The position numbers were made by a program, and so were the translations under genes. A stretch of 64,000 nucleotides of DNA from Poriferisodalis sp965204125. Its GTDB lineage: Bacteria; Actinomycetota; Acidimicrobiia; Acidimicrobiales; Poriferisodalaceae. The DNA lies in contig NZ_OZ241968.1 in the NCBI RefSeq assembly GCF_965204125.1, forward strand, positions 310,001-374,000, given 5' to 3'. Under the pieces are notes generated by a model that saw nothing but the letters and a program-made list of their open reading frames with translations, was not told the origin of the DNA and did no database searches. The stretch's first letter is position 1. Each line of letters opens with the position of its first letter. Positions 7,094 through 15,571 of this stretch are shown piece by piece.

Positions 7094-7597
7094 GTGCCGC
7101 GCCTGTTCGTCGCCGTGTGGCCGCCCCCCTCCGTCGTCGACGAACTGGCTGGGCTGCCAAGACCATCCGAGCCAGGTGTCAGCTGGACCAAGCCACACCG
7201 CTTGCACATCACGCTCCGCTTCCTCGGCGAATGCGACACCGGCGAAGCGCTCAGCGCCCTCGGTGCGCAGTCATTCGGCAAGACGTCGGTAACGCTCGGC
7301 CCGGCGCCGGAGCGTCTCGGTCGGGGCGTGCTCATGCTTCCGGCTGTGGGCGTCGACGATCTCGCTGCGTCCGTCATCGACTGCACTCGCTACATCGGTG
7401 ATCCGCCGCCGGATCACCCCTTCGTGGGGCACCTCACGGTTGCCAGGTTCCGCAAGCGGCAGCCGACGGTGGACTGGCCACGCCTGGGTGAGACGTTCGA
7501 GGTCACCGAGATCAGCCTGGTCGAGTCATCTCCGTGGGGCGAGTACCTGGACGTCGCGAAGTTCCCGCTCCACGAGCACGCCGGGCCCGGTCCGTGA
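7094..7597 (+). CDS. thpR: RNA 2',3'-cyclic phosphodiesterase / 2'-5' RNA ligase
   Basis: 167 residues, GTG start. Two HxT motifs mark the 2H phosphoesterase superfamily: H38-I-T40 ('LHITLRFLG') and H113-L-T115 ('GHLTVARFR'). The length is normal for ThpR/LigT. Family members hydrolyse 2',3'-cyclic phosphates on RNA or join tRNA halves through 2'-5' bonds; the cellular role is not settled. It begins a plus-strand run of four genes (VOC protein, hydrolase, acyl-CoA dehydrogenase) but is separated from the VOC gene by 59 bases and may not share its function. Confidence 0.85.
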   Translation: MPRLFVAVWPPPSVVDELAGLPRPSEPGVSWTKPHRLHITLRFLGECDTGEALSALGAQSFGKTSVTLGPAPERLGRGVLMLPAVGVDDLAASVIDCTRYIGDPPPDHPFVGHLTVARFRKRQPTVDWPRLGETFEVTEISLVESSPWGEYLDVAKFPLHEHAGPGP

Positions 7598-7656
7598 GGC
7601 GAATCGGCCCATCGGGATGTGAGAACCTTGCGGTGAACACCGCAGCAGGGGGAGCC

Positions 7657-8157
7657 ATGGGACTTCACCACGTCGCCTACGCGACACGAGATCTCGAGGC
7701 GACACATCGCTTCTACGAGGACCTGATGGGGTTCCCGCTGGTCCACGCCGAACAGGCAGAGCGGCCGCACCCCGACGGCGGGCCGACAGGCCACATCAAG
7801 CACGTCTTCTACGACATCGGCGACGGCGAGTGCATCGCTTTCTTCTACATCCAGAACATGGGCGAGCGGGCCGACTACAGCACCGATCTCAGCGCGACGG
7901 TGGGGCTGCCGGTGTGGGTCAATCACGTCGCCGTCCGGGCGACGCCTGAGCAGCAAGAGGCCGCCCGCGAGCGTATGGCTGCCGCCGACATCGAGCCGCT
8001 GATGGAAGTGGACCACGGCTGGTGCCATTCGCTCTATTTCGTGGACCCGAACGGGATCATGGTGGAGCTCTGCCGGGACACCACCGGCATCGAGCCCGAT
8101 CCAGCCGAGGCGCTGGAAGTGATGCGCTCCCCCATCCCCGCCGACGCAACGGCCTGA
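7657..8157 (+). CDS. VOC-family (glyoxalase/dioxygenase-like) protein
   Basis: 166 residues from the ATG at 7657, which has an AGGGGGAG ribosome site immediately upstream; a GTG at 7633 is possible but less likely. Two vicinal-oxygen-chelate modules are visible: residues 1-75, starting 'MGLHHVAYATRDLEATHRFY', and 85-160, containing 'WVNHVAVRAT' and 'HSLYFVDPNGIMVEL'. The paired His residues at module starts and the terminal Glu (MVELCR) are the usual metal ligands. The second-module 'DPNGIMVE' ending is typical of extradiol-dioxygenase-like and glyoxalase-like members. Substrate unknown; neighbouring hydrolase and acyl-CoA dehydrogenase suggest a degradative role. Confidence 0.8.
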   Translation: MGLHHVAYATRDLEATHRFYEDLMGFPLVHAEQAERPHPDGGPTGHIKHVFYDIGDGECIAFFYIQNMGERADYSTDLSATVGLPVWVNHVAVRATPEQQEAARERMAAADIEPLMEVDHGWCHSLYFVDPNGIMVELCRDTTGIEPDPAEALEVMRSPIPADATA

Positions 8158-8176
8158 GCTCCGGGCTGGCCGACAG

Positions 8177-9301
8177 ATGGGCATCGCCCGCGAGTTCGTC
8201 GCGCTGCCGAGCGCCAGTGCCCCCCGGTCCGGCGTGGGCGGGCATCCCTGCCAAGGCGTCTACCACCGACCCGAAGGACACAAGCCGCGCACGGCGCTGA
8301 TCGCGACCCACTACAACATCGACTTCAGCGAGCACTACCTGGCCTCCTACATCGCCGAGCGGGGCCTGGGCTTTCTCGGCTGGAACACCCGCTTCCGGGG
8401 TGCCGAGCCCTACTTCCTGGCCGATCTGGCGCTCGCCGACATCGACGTCGGCGTCCGCTGGCTGCGCAGCCAGGGCGTCGACTGCGTCGTGCTGCTTGGC
8501 AACAGCGGGGGCGGCTCGCTCATGGCCACCTACCAGGCGCAGGCCACGGCGCCCAATCTGGTTCCGGAGTACAGCCGGCGAGGCTTACACCCGGCGATCG
8601 AGGACCTGGCGGGAGGCGACCTGTACGTCTCGATCGTGGCCCACACCGGCCGTGCCGAGGTGCTGACCAACTGGATGGATCCGTCGGTGACCGACGAGAA
8701 CGACCCGCTCAGCGCCGACCCGGCTCTCGACCCGTTCAGCGCCGACCGGGAGCCGCCGTTCGACGCTGAATTCATCGCGGCGTACCGGCGTGGCCAGCGT
8801 GCTCGCAACGACCGGATCACTGCCTGGTGCAAGAACGAGCTGGACCGGCTCGCAGCAGCGGGGCATCGCGAGCGCCTGTTCGTGGTGCCGCGGCTGTGGG
8901 CCGACCTGCGCATGCTCGACGGCTCGATCGACCCCAGCCAGCGCATCGTGCCCGGCTGCTACCTCGGCGATCCGCGCCGGGCCAACTACGGGATCTTCGG
9001 CGTCGGAACGGTGAGCTCCCTGCGCACCTGGTTGTCGATGTGGAGCCTCGCCGATTCGCAGTGCAGCACCGACCAAGCGCGGCACATCGATCTGCCGGCG
9101 ATGGTCATCGACGCCGATGCCGACACGGGCATCTTCTCCTCCGATACCGCCAAGATCGTCAACGCGCTACGCGGCCGGCCCGGTGCACCGGACGTGCCGG
9201 TGCACTCCATCTCCGGCGACCACTACCTGACGGAACCCGCCGGTGCGCGGGCCGAAGCCGCTGACCTCATAGCCGACTGGGTCCGCACCCACACGGCCTA
9301 G
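8177..9301 (+). CDS. Alpha/beta hydrolase
   Basis: 374 residues, ATG start 19 bases after the VOC stop. The nucleophile elbow is G-N-S-G-G with Ser110 ('VVLLGNSGGGSLM'). The charge-relay acid is likely one of D312-D316 in 'VIDADADTGIF', and the His is H349 in 'SGDHYL', giving an ordered Ser-Asp-His triad. The insert at about 180-260 is rich in charged residues and probably forms the cap over the active site. No signal peptide, so cytoplasmic. An esterase or C-C hydrolase is plausible given the neighbouring VOC and acyl-CoA dehydrogenase genes, but substrate cannot be read from sequence. Confidence 0.85.
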   Translation: MGIAREFVALPSASAPRSGVGGHPCQGVYHRPEGHKPRTALIATHYNIDFSEHYLASYIAERGLGFLGWNTRFRGAEPYFLADLALADIDVGVRWLRSQGVDCVVLLGNSGGGSLMATYQAQATAPNLVPEYSRRGLHPAIEDLAGGDLYVSIVAHTGRAEVLTNWMDPSVTDENDPLSADPALDPFSADREPPFDAEFIAAYRRGQRARNDRITAWCKNELDRLAAAGHRERLFVVPRLWADLRMLDGSIDPSQRIVPGCYLGDPRRANYGIFGVGTVSSLRTWLSMWSLADSQCSTDQARHIDLPAMVIDADADTGIFSSDTAKIVNALRGRPGAPDVPVHSISGDHYLTEPAGARAEAADLIADWVRTHTA

Positions 9302-9313
9302 AGAGCGCGAGAG

Positions 9314-10438
9314 ATGCCCGATTTCCTCGACGCCGAGCACACCGAGCTGTTGCGCACCGCCGAGCGGCTTGCCGACGAGCTTGCGACGCTCTCGGGCCGG
9401 GTCGCCGAGAGCGACATCGGGGCGGCGGTCCGGGACGCGTCCAAGGCGGTTGGAGTGTTCGGCATGACCCAACCGACGTCGGTTGGCGGCACCGAAGCGG
9501 GCGCGCTGGCACTTGCCGTGGTGCGCGACACGCTCGCCAGCCGCAATGTGGGTCACCTGCCAGGAGTCTGCGGGCCTTCGCCGGGCGTGCTCGCCGACGT
9601 CAGCGAGCCCCTGCGCAGCCAGTTCCTGCTGCCGTATCTCGCTGGGGACATGCGCAGCGGATTCGGGTTCACTGAGCCTGCCAACGCCACGCGCCACACG
9701 TGGGCACGCCGTGACGGCGACGACTTGGTGGTCAACGGAGCGAAGTCCTACGTGACGGGAGGCGCTGACGCCGACTTCATCAACGCGCTGGTGGAGGTCG
9801 ATGGGATCGGCCCCGCGATGGTGCTTATCGAGACCGATCGGGCGGGCGTGACGCTTGAGCAGCGATTCGGCACCCTCGACGGCAGCCACCATGCTGCATT
9901 CACATTCAGCGATGTGCGCGTGCCGGCCACCCACGTCATCGGCGAGGCCGGGGGCGGCCTGCGACGGGCGATGAGCCAGATCAACGCCACGCGTATGGCA
10001 ATTGCAGCCGAATGCATCGGCCAGTGCCGATTCGCAATCGACTTCGTCGAGCAGCTGATGGTGGAGCGGGCGGGGCGGCGCGACTCGACAGACGAACGGG
10101 CACAGGTCGGCACCGACCTGGAGCGGGTGGCGCTGGGAGACATGCGGATCGCCGCCTACGCGGCTCGCAGCGCGCTCTACCGCACGGCACGACTGCTCGA
10201 TGCCGGCGAGAACGCCGTCAACGAGGTGATGGCGGCCAAGTCGCTGGCGACCGAGACGCTGAGCCGGATCTGCGACGACGCCGTGCAACTCGTCGGAGGA
10301 ACCGCGCTCGTGGACGGCCATCCGTTGGCCGACATGCTGCGGCGAGTCCGCGCACTGAGACTGGCGGAGGGACCCACCGAAGTACTCGCGGCAAACGTTG
10401 CCCGAGGCCGGCTGGACCTCGGCCTTGGCCGGGTGTGA
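9314..10438 (+). CDS. Acyl-CoA dehydrogenase family protein
   Basis: 374 residues, ATG start with GAGAG upstream, 12 bases after the hydrolase gene. It has the three ACAD domains: N-terminal helices to about 115, the beta domain ('FGFTEPANATRHTWARRDGDD', 'VNGAKSYVTGGADADF') and the C-terminal helical domain. The C-terminal 'RLAEGPTEVLAANVARG' places the likely catalytic base at E352. It should use FAD to oxidise an acyl-CoA thioester and pass electrons to ETF. It is the last gene of a plus-strand run likely transcribed together from the VOC gene. Chain-length or branched specificity is not evident. Confidence 0.85.
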   Translation: MPDFLDAEHTELLRTAERLADELATLSGRVAESDIGAAVRDASKAVGVFGMTQPTSVGGTEAGALALAVVRDTLASRNVGHLPGVCGPSPGVLADVSEPLRSQFLLPYLAGDMRSGFGFTEPANATRHTWARRDGDDLVVNGAKSYVTGGADADFINALVEVDGIGPAMVLIETDRAGVTLEQRFGTLDGSHHAAFTFSDVRVPATHVIGEAGGGLRRAMSQINATRMAIAAECIGQCRFAIDFVEQLMVERAGRRDSTDERAQVGTDLERVALGDMRIAAYAARSALYRTARLLDAGENAVNEVMAAKSLATETLSRICDDAVQLVGGTALVDGHPLADMLRRVRALRLAEGPTEVLAANVARGRLDLGLGRV

Positions 10439-10452
10439 CTGCTGGGCCTCGA

Positions 10453-10788
10453 TCAGTCCCAACCGAGCTCGTGCAGCCGGTCGTCGTCGATGCCGAAGTG
10501 GTGCGCGATCTCGTGCACCACCGTCACCAGCACTTCTTCGACGACGTCGTCGGCCGTCTCGCACATCTCCAGGATCGGCAGCCGGTAGATGACGATGCTG
10601 TCGGGCATCGCCAAGCCGCCGTAGTCGTGGCGCTCGGTCAGCGGGATGCCCTCATAGACGCCGAGCAGGTCCGGATCCTCCCCGCGGTCCTCCACGAAGA
10701 TGGCCACGTTGTCCATCAGCGAGCGCAGCGCGTCGGGAATGTCTTCGAGCGCCTGTTCCACCAGGTCGGCAAAGCGGGCCTCGTCCAT
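10453..10788 (-). CDS. Zincin-like metallopeptidase family protein
   Basis: 111 residues from the ATG at 10786-10788. Upstream in-frame sequence to 10896 is not protein-like, and family members usually begin 'Mxxx.F..LV..AL', matching 'MDEARFADLVEQAL' here. The C-terminus carries the short zinc motif HEIAHH (H92-E93-x2-H96) followed by 'FGIDDDRLHELGW', in which the Asp/His after the glycine probably completes the site. Residues 55-75 ('LLGVYEGIPLTERHDYGG') are also characteristic of this small actinobacterial zincin family, whose substrate is unknown. It converges with the acyl-CoA dehydrogenase and diverges from the EthD gene. Confidence 0.8.
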   Translation of the reverse strand: MDEARFADLVEQALEDIPDALRSLMDNVAIFVEDRGEDPDLLGVYEGIPLTERHDYGGLAMPDSIVIYRLPILEMCETADDVVEEVLVTVVHEIAHHFGIDDDRLHELGWD

Positions 10789-10890
10789 CTCGAGCACGCC
10801 CCCATCCTGCCGGGCCAGCCGGCCCGCGTCAGCGGCAAGGCACTGTTGGGGGGTCGGGCGCTGTGCTGGGGCCAGCAGTAGGTTGCAGGC

Positions 10891-11502
10891 ATGCACGAGC
10901 TCGTCGTCACGGGAAACGATCCGGATGCCGCTGCGGACGTAGCGGCCAGCGTCGGGGGCGTGTGTTACGCGGCCGATCCCGACGATCGCCGCGAGTTCCC
11001 CTTCCGCACGCTCGTGCGCGCCATGACCGATTCCCCGGACCTGCTGACGCCCGCCGCGACGGTCGGCACCTACCTGGCGTTCTCACGCGTCATCCGCGAG
11101 CGCCCGCTGGGGGCCGACCCGGGCACTGCCTCGCCGGGCCTCACCGCCATCTTCCCCATGGTCCATCACCCTCGGCTGACCCACGCGCAGGGCGACAGCC
11201 ACTGGCGCGACACCCACGTTCCGCTGGCGCTGCAGCATCACCCGGGCATGTGGGACTACACCCAGCTGAGCGTCGTGGCCACCCTCAACGGCCCGTCCTA
11301 CGACGGGTTCGCGCTGGTCGCGTTCGCCTCGCTTGAGGACATGCGTGAACGCTTCTTCGGCGATGACCACGACCGCGACGTCATCCGTGCCGACGTGGCG
11401 AAGTTCGCCGACACCGAGCGCTCGCCACGGCGGGTGATAGCGACCGAGACAATCTACCGCGAGCGTCCCCCGCTGCCGGCAGTGACCTGGCCGCACGACT
11501 GA
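10891..11502 (+). CDS. EthD-domain protein
   Basis: 203 residues, ATG start. The second half matches the EthD/dimeric alpha-beta barrel family: 'HPRLTHAQGDSHWRDTHVPL' resembles the usual 'K.....F..YW...H.P....' and 'HHPGMWDYTQ' follows. The N-terminal 90 residues look like a second, degenerate copy of the same ferredoxin-like fold. EthD was first described beside ether-degrading cytochrome P450 genes; related proteins include decarboxylases and hydratases. No P450 is in this window, so the role stays open; the catabolic neighbours support involvement in breakdown of an organic compound. Confidence 0.65.
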   Translation: MHELVVTGNDPDAAADVAASVGGVCYAADPDDRREFPFRTLVRAMTDSPDLLTPAATVGTYLAFSRVIRERPLGADPGTASPGLTAIFPMVHHPRLTHAQGDSHWRDTHVPLALQHHPGMWDYTQLSVVATLNGPSYDGFALVAFASLEDMRERFFGDDHDRDVIRADVAKFADTERSPRRVIATETIYRERPPLPAVTWPHD

Positions 11503-11568
11503 CCCGCGCACAGTTCCCCACGCCGGGCCTCGCCTTCCTCGCGCCATGAGCCACCAAGCGAACTCGTC

Positions 11569-12843
11569 GTGACCGCCACGCCCCATACCGAAGCGTTCAG
11601 CCCTGCACGCCGGATCGGCACTCTGCTGACGCTGGCGGGGGCAGCGGCGGTGTCGCAATCGTTCGGCCGCTTCACCTTTTCGCTGCTCTATGCCGACATG
11701 CGCGACGGGTTCAGCCTGTCCAACACCGTGGCCAGCGCTCTCAGCTCGCTCAACCTGCTGCTGTACGTGGTGGGCTCGCTGGTGGTTGCGCTCACGGTGG
11801 GACGCACCGGCCTGAGCGGCGCTGTGCGGATCGGCCTTGCGGGCAACGTGGCCGGGCTGGCGCTGCTGTCGTGGAGCCCGAACGTGGGCGTTGCGGCCTT
11901 CGCGCTCGCGTTGACGGGCTTCTGCGCAGCCGGCGTGTGGGTGGGCACTCCTGGGCTCGCCGCGGAGCTGCTGGGACCTGAGCGCCGAGGCGCAGCAGCC
12001 GGCTGGATGACCGGCGGCGTCGGCAGCGGCATGGTCGCAGCGGCGGCCATCGACGCGCTGCTGAGCCGTCCCGACGGCATCGAGTCTGGCGAGGCAGTGC
12101 TGGTCGCGGCCGACCTCAGCCATCCGCGCAACGTGTACCGGGTCGAGCTCATCATCGGCGCGGCGATGTTGATCGCCCTCGCCGTCGCCGTGCGCAGATG
12201 GCCGCGCACACCCGGTCGCACGGGTTTCGGGGGTGCCCGCGCCGCCCTCGCCAAGGTGCCGCAAGCGGGACGGCTCATCACCGCCTACACGCTGCACGCC
12301 TTCGTCGTCACCACGGCGCTCACGTTCATCGTGGCGCATCTCGAGGGCTACGCCGACCTCTTCAACCCTCGGGACGCCACGATCGCCTTTTCGTTGATCG
12401 GCGTCGGCAGCATCGCCGGCGGGCCGATCTTCGGACGCTCAGCCGACCGTCTTGGCAGGCGGCGCACCGTCACCATCGGGTTCTGCGTGTCCATGATCTC
12501 CATGGTCTTCATGACGGCCTACCCCTTGCTCGCCGTAGGCGGGCAGGCACTGGCGTGGGCGGCGGCGTTCATCTTCGGCACGGCGTTCACCGGCATCATC
12601 GCCTCGATCGCGGCCCGCGTCAGCGACAGCCTCGCCGGTGATGAGTTCGGCGCGGCCTACGGGGTCGCCACGATCGTGTTCGGCCTCGGCCTGGCGGCCG
12701 GACCGCAGCTCGGCGGTGCAACAGCCGACTGGTTCGACAGCTTCGGTCCCGCGTTCGGGCTCGCCGTTGCCGCCTGCGTCGCAGGCGTCCTGCTCACCGG
12801 CTGGGGCGACGACCCTGTGCCTATAGAGCAGTCCGAGGCCTGA
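11569..12843 (+). CDS. MFS transporter, paralogue of the 586-1938 permease
   Basis: 424 residues, GTG start, about 12 hydrophobic segments. It shares with the gene at 586-1938 the N-terminal VTA start, QSFGRFT and 'LSNTVA.{3}L..LN' segments and the 'FGAAYG' / 'GPQLGG' region near the C-terminus ('YGPAFS' / 'SPQLGG' in the other), so the two are paralogues or members of one subfamily. The loop 'GRSADRLGRRRT' between TM8 and TM9 is a typical MFS cytoplasmic loop. It follows the EthD gene by 66 bases and may import or export the compound handled by the adjacent catabolic genes. Substrate unknown. Confidence 0.85.
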   Translation: MTATPHTEAFSPARRIGTLLTLAGAAAVSQSFGRFTFSLLYADMRDGFSLSNTVASALSSLNLLLYVVGSLVVALTVGRTGLSGAVRIGLAGNVAGLALLSWSPNVGVAAFALALTGFCAAGVWVGTPGLAAELLGPERRGAAAGWMTGGVGSGMVAAAAIDALLSRPDGIESGEAVLVAADLSHPRNVYRVELIIGAAMLIALAVAVRRWPRTPGRTGFGGARAALAKVPQAGRLITAYTLHAFVVTTALTFIVAHLEGYADLFNPRDATIAFSLIGVGSIAGGPIFGRSADRLGRRRTVTIGFCVSMISMVFMTAYPLLAVGGQALAWAAAFIFGTAFTGIIASIAARVSDSLAGDEFGAAYGVATIVFGLGLAAGPQLGGATADWFDSFGPAFGLAVAACVAGVLLTGWGDDPVPIEQSEA

Positions 12844-12874
12844 GCCGACCGGCCCGAGCCAGCCGAATTCGGGG

Positions 12875-13774
12875 TTAGCTGAATTCGGGCTCGTCCCACC
12901 AGGGGAAGTACTCGGGCAGGTCCTGGGTGGGGCGCAGCGAGAATTCCGGTGGCCGCTTCTCGAGGAACGACGCCACGCCCTCATGAGCATCGGCGCCCCG
13001 TCCGAGGTGGAAGATCCCCCGGGAGTCGATCTTGTGGGCCTCCATCGGGTGATCGGCAGCCAGCATGCGCCACAGCATGTGGCGGATCACCGTCACCGAG
13101 ATGGCCGAGGTGTTCTCGGCGATCTCCGCTGCAATGGCCCGGGCCGTCGGCAGCAGGTCATCGGGTTCGTGGAGGCTGCGCACCAGCCCGCCTTCGAGCG
13201 CCTCGTCTGCGTCGAACACCCGGCCGCTGAAGCACCACTCCAGCGCCCGCGACAACCCCACCACGCGCGGCAGGAAGTACGACGAGCAGGCCTCGGGCAC
13301 CACGCCGCGACGGGCGAACACGAACCCGATACGGGCCTTGGTGGACGCCAGCCGGATGTCCATCGGCAACGTCATCGTGACGCCCACGCCGACCGCAGGC
13401 CCATTGATCGCCGCGATCAGCGGCTTGTTGCACTCGTACAAGCGCAGCGTGAGCAGCCCACCGCCGTCGCGCATCCACGCCAGGTCGCCGCCCTCGCCCC
13501 GCTCAGAGGCTCGCTCGGCCTTGCGCTCATCGGATTGGCTGTCGAAGTCGAAGGTGTCGGCGCCCCCGCTCAGGTCGGCCCCGGCGCAGTAGCCACGGCC
13601 GGCGCCGGTGAAGATCACCGCCCGTACATCGTCGTCGGCATCGACCAGGTCGATGGCGTCCATCACATCACGCAGCATCTGGCTGTTGAACGCATTCAGG
13701 CGCTCGGGGCGGTTCAGCGTGATGGTGGCGACGCGGTCGTCAACCTCGTACAGGATCGTCTCGAACTCCGGCAC
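12875..13774 (-). CDS. Enoyl-CoA hydratase/isomerase family protein
   Basis: 299 residues, GTG start. A crotonase fold: 'ATITLNRPERLNAFNSQML' at residues 16-34, the first oxyanion-hole loop 'AGRGYCAGADLS' and the second 'INGPAVGVGVTMTLPMD'. The usual catalytic Glu positions are hard to assign; 'RRGVVPEACSSYFLPRVVG' carries one Glu (GVVPEA) in the conserved place, while the other position is Gly/Met-rich, so hydratase versus isomerase cannot be decided. A 30-residue charged insert (FDSQSDERKAERASERGEGG) follows the first loop. Probably cytoplasmic fatty-acid or aromatic-acid breakdown. It converges with the MFS gene. Confidence 0.85.
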   Translation of the reverse strand: MPEFETILYEVDDRVATITLNRPERLNAFNSQMLRDVMDAIDLVDADDDVRAVIFTGAGRGYCAGADLSGGADTFDFDSQSDERKAERASERGEGGDLAWMRDGGGLLTLRLYECNKPLIAAINGPAVGVGVTMTLPMDIRLASTKARIGFVFARRGVVPEACSSYFLPRVVGLSRALEWCFSGRVFDADEALEGGLVRSLHEPDDLLPTARAIAAEIAENTSAISVTVIRHMLWRMLAADHPMEAHKIDSRGIFHLGRGADAHEGVASFLEKRPPEFSLRPTQDLPEYFPWWDEPEFS

Positions 13775-13889
13775 AGCGCCCCCTCAATCCGTTGCCGCCC
13801 GGGTTACGGACGGCGGTGTCGGCGGCTTTTCTACACGCCCGGCCGCACCCTGCGTCGAGCAGCCGATTGAGAGGCTGAGCCGGGCTGCG

Positions 13890-14783
13890 CTACACGTCGA
13901 GGAAGCGGCTGGCTGCGAACGCCGAGCCGATCATCCCCACGAGCACGCCGGCGATCACCGTCACGAACACCACGGTCGTGAACTGATTGGACGTGACCAC
14001 GAACGACCGGAAGAACGCCAGGATGTCCGAGCGCGAGAACAGGCCTTCGACGTGGCCTCGCAGAGCTCCCGCGGCTATGGCACCGATGATGCCGCCGGCG
14101 AGGCCGTGCAGCATGCCTTCGAGCATGAACGGGAACCGGATGAAGCTGTTCGTGGCGCCGACCAGCTTCATGACTTCGATCTCGCGCCGGCGGGCGAACA
14201 TCGCCACTCGGATCGAGTTGAAGATGAGCATGACGCTGGCGCCAGACAGCACGATCGACAGCAGCAGCACGATGCCCTGGAACGACGTGAACCATGTGCG
14301 AATGGCGTCGACCTCTTCTCGGCCTGTCTGGACTGACATCACACCGGGCCGCTGGCGGAACTGGGCGGCCAGCGATTCGATCAGCTCCGCCTCGACCGAC
14401 CGGGGCACTACCCGGTACGACGCAGGCAGCGCCTCGGGCGACACCTGGGCGAGCAGCTCGGGCTGGTCGGCCATCTGCTGGGACACCAGCGCGTAAGCCT
14501 CCTCGGCGCTGAAGAACTCGATGCGGTCGATCTCGGGGTGGGTCTGCAGCTCGATGCCGAGCGCATCGATCTGGCTGGGATCGATCTGGGGATTCAGGAA
14601 CACCTCGAACTGGACGCCGCCCTCCCAGCGATCGAGCGCGTTCCCGCTGGCGTAGCCAGCCATGAGCCCCATGCCCACCAGCATCACGCCGACAGCCACG
14701 GTGAGAATCGCTGCGAACGTCAGCGTGAGGTTGCGCCGGATATTGGTCCAGGTCTCCCGCGCGAAGTAACGGATCCGGCTCAC
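13890..14783 (-). CDS. ftsX: Cell-division permease-like protein FtsX
   Basis: 297 residues, GTG start overlapping the ftsE stop by 4 nt. Topology is classic FtsX: one helix at about 22-45, an extracellular domain to about 170 ('VEVFLNP.ID..QI..L' region), then three helices at about 172-195, 225-245 and 265-290. FtsX transmits ATP hydrolysis by FtsE across the membrane to switch on peptidoglycan hydrolases (RipC-type in mycobacteria). The MacB-like 'REIEVMKLVGATNSFIRFPF' segment between TM2 and TM3 is the coupling region for FtsE. Gene order ftsE-ftsX is universal. No hydrolase gene follows directly. Confidence 0.93.
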   Translation of the reverse strand: MSRIRYFARETWTNIRRNLTLTFAAILTVAVGVMLVGMGLMAGYASGNALDRWEGGVQFEVFLNPQIDPSQIDALGIELQTHPEIDRIEFFSAEEAYALVSQQMADQPELLAQVSPEALPASYRVVPRSVEAELIESLAAQFRQRPGVMSVQTGREEVDAIRTWFTSFQGIVLLLSIVLSGASVMLIFNSIRVAMFARRREIEVMKLVGATNSFIRFPFMLEGMLHGLAGGIIGAIAAGALRGHVEGLFSRSDILAFFRSFVVTSNQFTTVVFVTVIAGVLVGMIGSAFAASRFLDV

Positions 14784-15514
14784 GGACTCGCCCCATCGAC
14801 AGGATGGACCCCGAGCGACTCTGGCGAGTCGGTCTCGCTGCCGTAGGCGCCGCGCTGTTCGTCACGCACGAGCTCGCCGTGGCGCAGCGCGATCACCCGG
14901 CGCCGCATGCGGTCCACGATCGTGCGGTCGTGCGTGGCCATGACCACGGTGGTGCCGGTGCGATTGATCCGGTCGAGCAGCGACGTGAGCTCTTCTGAGG
15001 TGTCGGGGTCGAGGTTTCCGGTGGGCTCGTCTGCCAGCAGGATCAGAGGCCGGTTCACGAATGCCCGGGCGATGCTCACACGCTGCTGCTCGCCACCCGA
15101 GAGCTCGTCGGGAAACCGCCGGTGCTTGTCCTCCAAGCCGACCAGCTCCAAGATGGCCGGCACCTGCGTGCGGATGACGTTCTCGGGGCGGCCGATGACT
15201 TCGAGCGCGAACGCCACGTTCTGGTAGACGGTTTTGTTCGGCAGCAGCTTGAAGTCTTGGAAGACCGAGCCGATGTTCCGTCGCAGGTAGGGCACACGCC
15301 AGCTGTTCAGCTTGGAGAGGTCCTTGCCGGCCACGTGGACGTCACCGGCGGTGACCTTCTCCTCGCACGTCATGAGGCGCAGCATCGTGGACTTGCCCGA
15401 GCCCGACGGTCCCACCAGGAAGACGAACTCACCCTTCTCGATGTTGAGCGTCACGCCATTGACCGCCCGCGTCTCGCCCTTGTAGATCTTCGTGACGTTG
15501 TCGAAGCGGATCAT
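14780..15514 (-). CDS. ftsE: Cell-division ATP-binding protein FtsE
   Basis: 244 residues, ATG start. Walker A GPSGSGKST at 35-43, ABC signature 'LSGGEQQR', Walker B 'LILLADEP' followed by 'TGNLDPDTS', and an H-loop 'VVMATHD'. The 'LLPNKTVYQNVAFALEVIG' segment is typical of FtsE. It forms a cytoplasmic ATPase dimer with FtsX. The C-terminus extends about 25 residues (GAYGSETDSPESLG...) past the usual end, polar and probably disordered. Stop overlaps the ftsX start (4 nt), implying coupled translation. prfB lies 57 bases upstream on the same strand. Confidence 0.95.
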   Translation of the reverse strand: MIRFDNVTKIYKGETRAVNGVTLNIEKGEFVFLVGPSGSGKSTMLRLMTCEEKVTAGDVHVAGKDLSKLNSWRVPYLRRNIGSVFQDFKLLPNKTVYQNVAFALEVIGRPENVIRTQVPAILELVGLEDKHRRFPDELSGGEQQRVSIARAFVNRPLILLADEPTGNLDPDTSEELTSLLDRINRTGTTVVMATHDRTIVDRMRRRVIALRHGELVRDEQRGAYGSETDSPESLGVHPVDGASP

Positions 15515-15571
15515 GCGCGTCCCAAGGTACGCCAGCGACCCGCCGCAACCCCGTCACCAATCGGCTCAGCC

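Noticed and set aside
6171..7166. Thioredoxin lipoprotein taken as ending at the TGA, starting at 7166
   Set aside because: The first 74 codons are Arg-rich antisense-like sequence; the lipoprotein signal starts at 6944. Ending at the TGA would cut a thioredoxin fold in the active site, while coding signal continues to 5877.
12861..12892. Repeated gaattcggg between MFS and enoyl-CoA hydratase stops
   Set aside because: Two short similar stretches, one of them coding the last residues of the hydratase; too short for a terminator stem or an attachment site.
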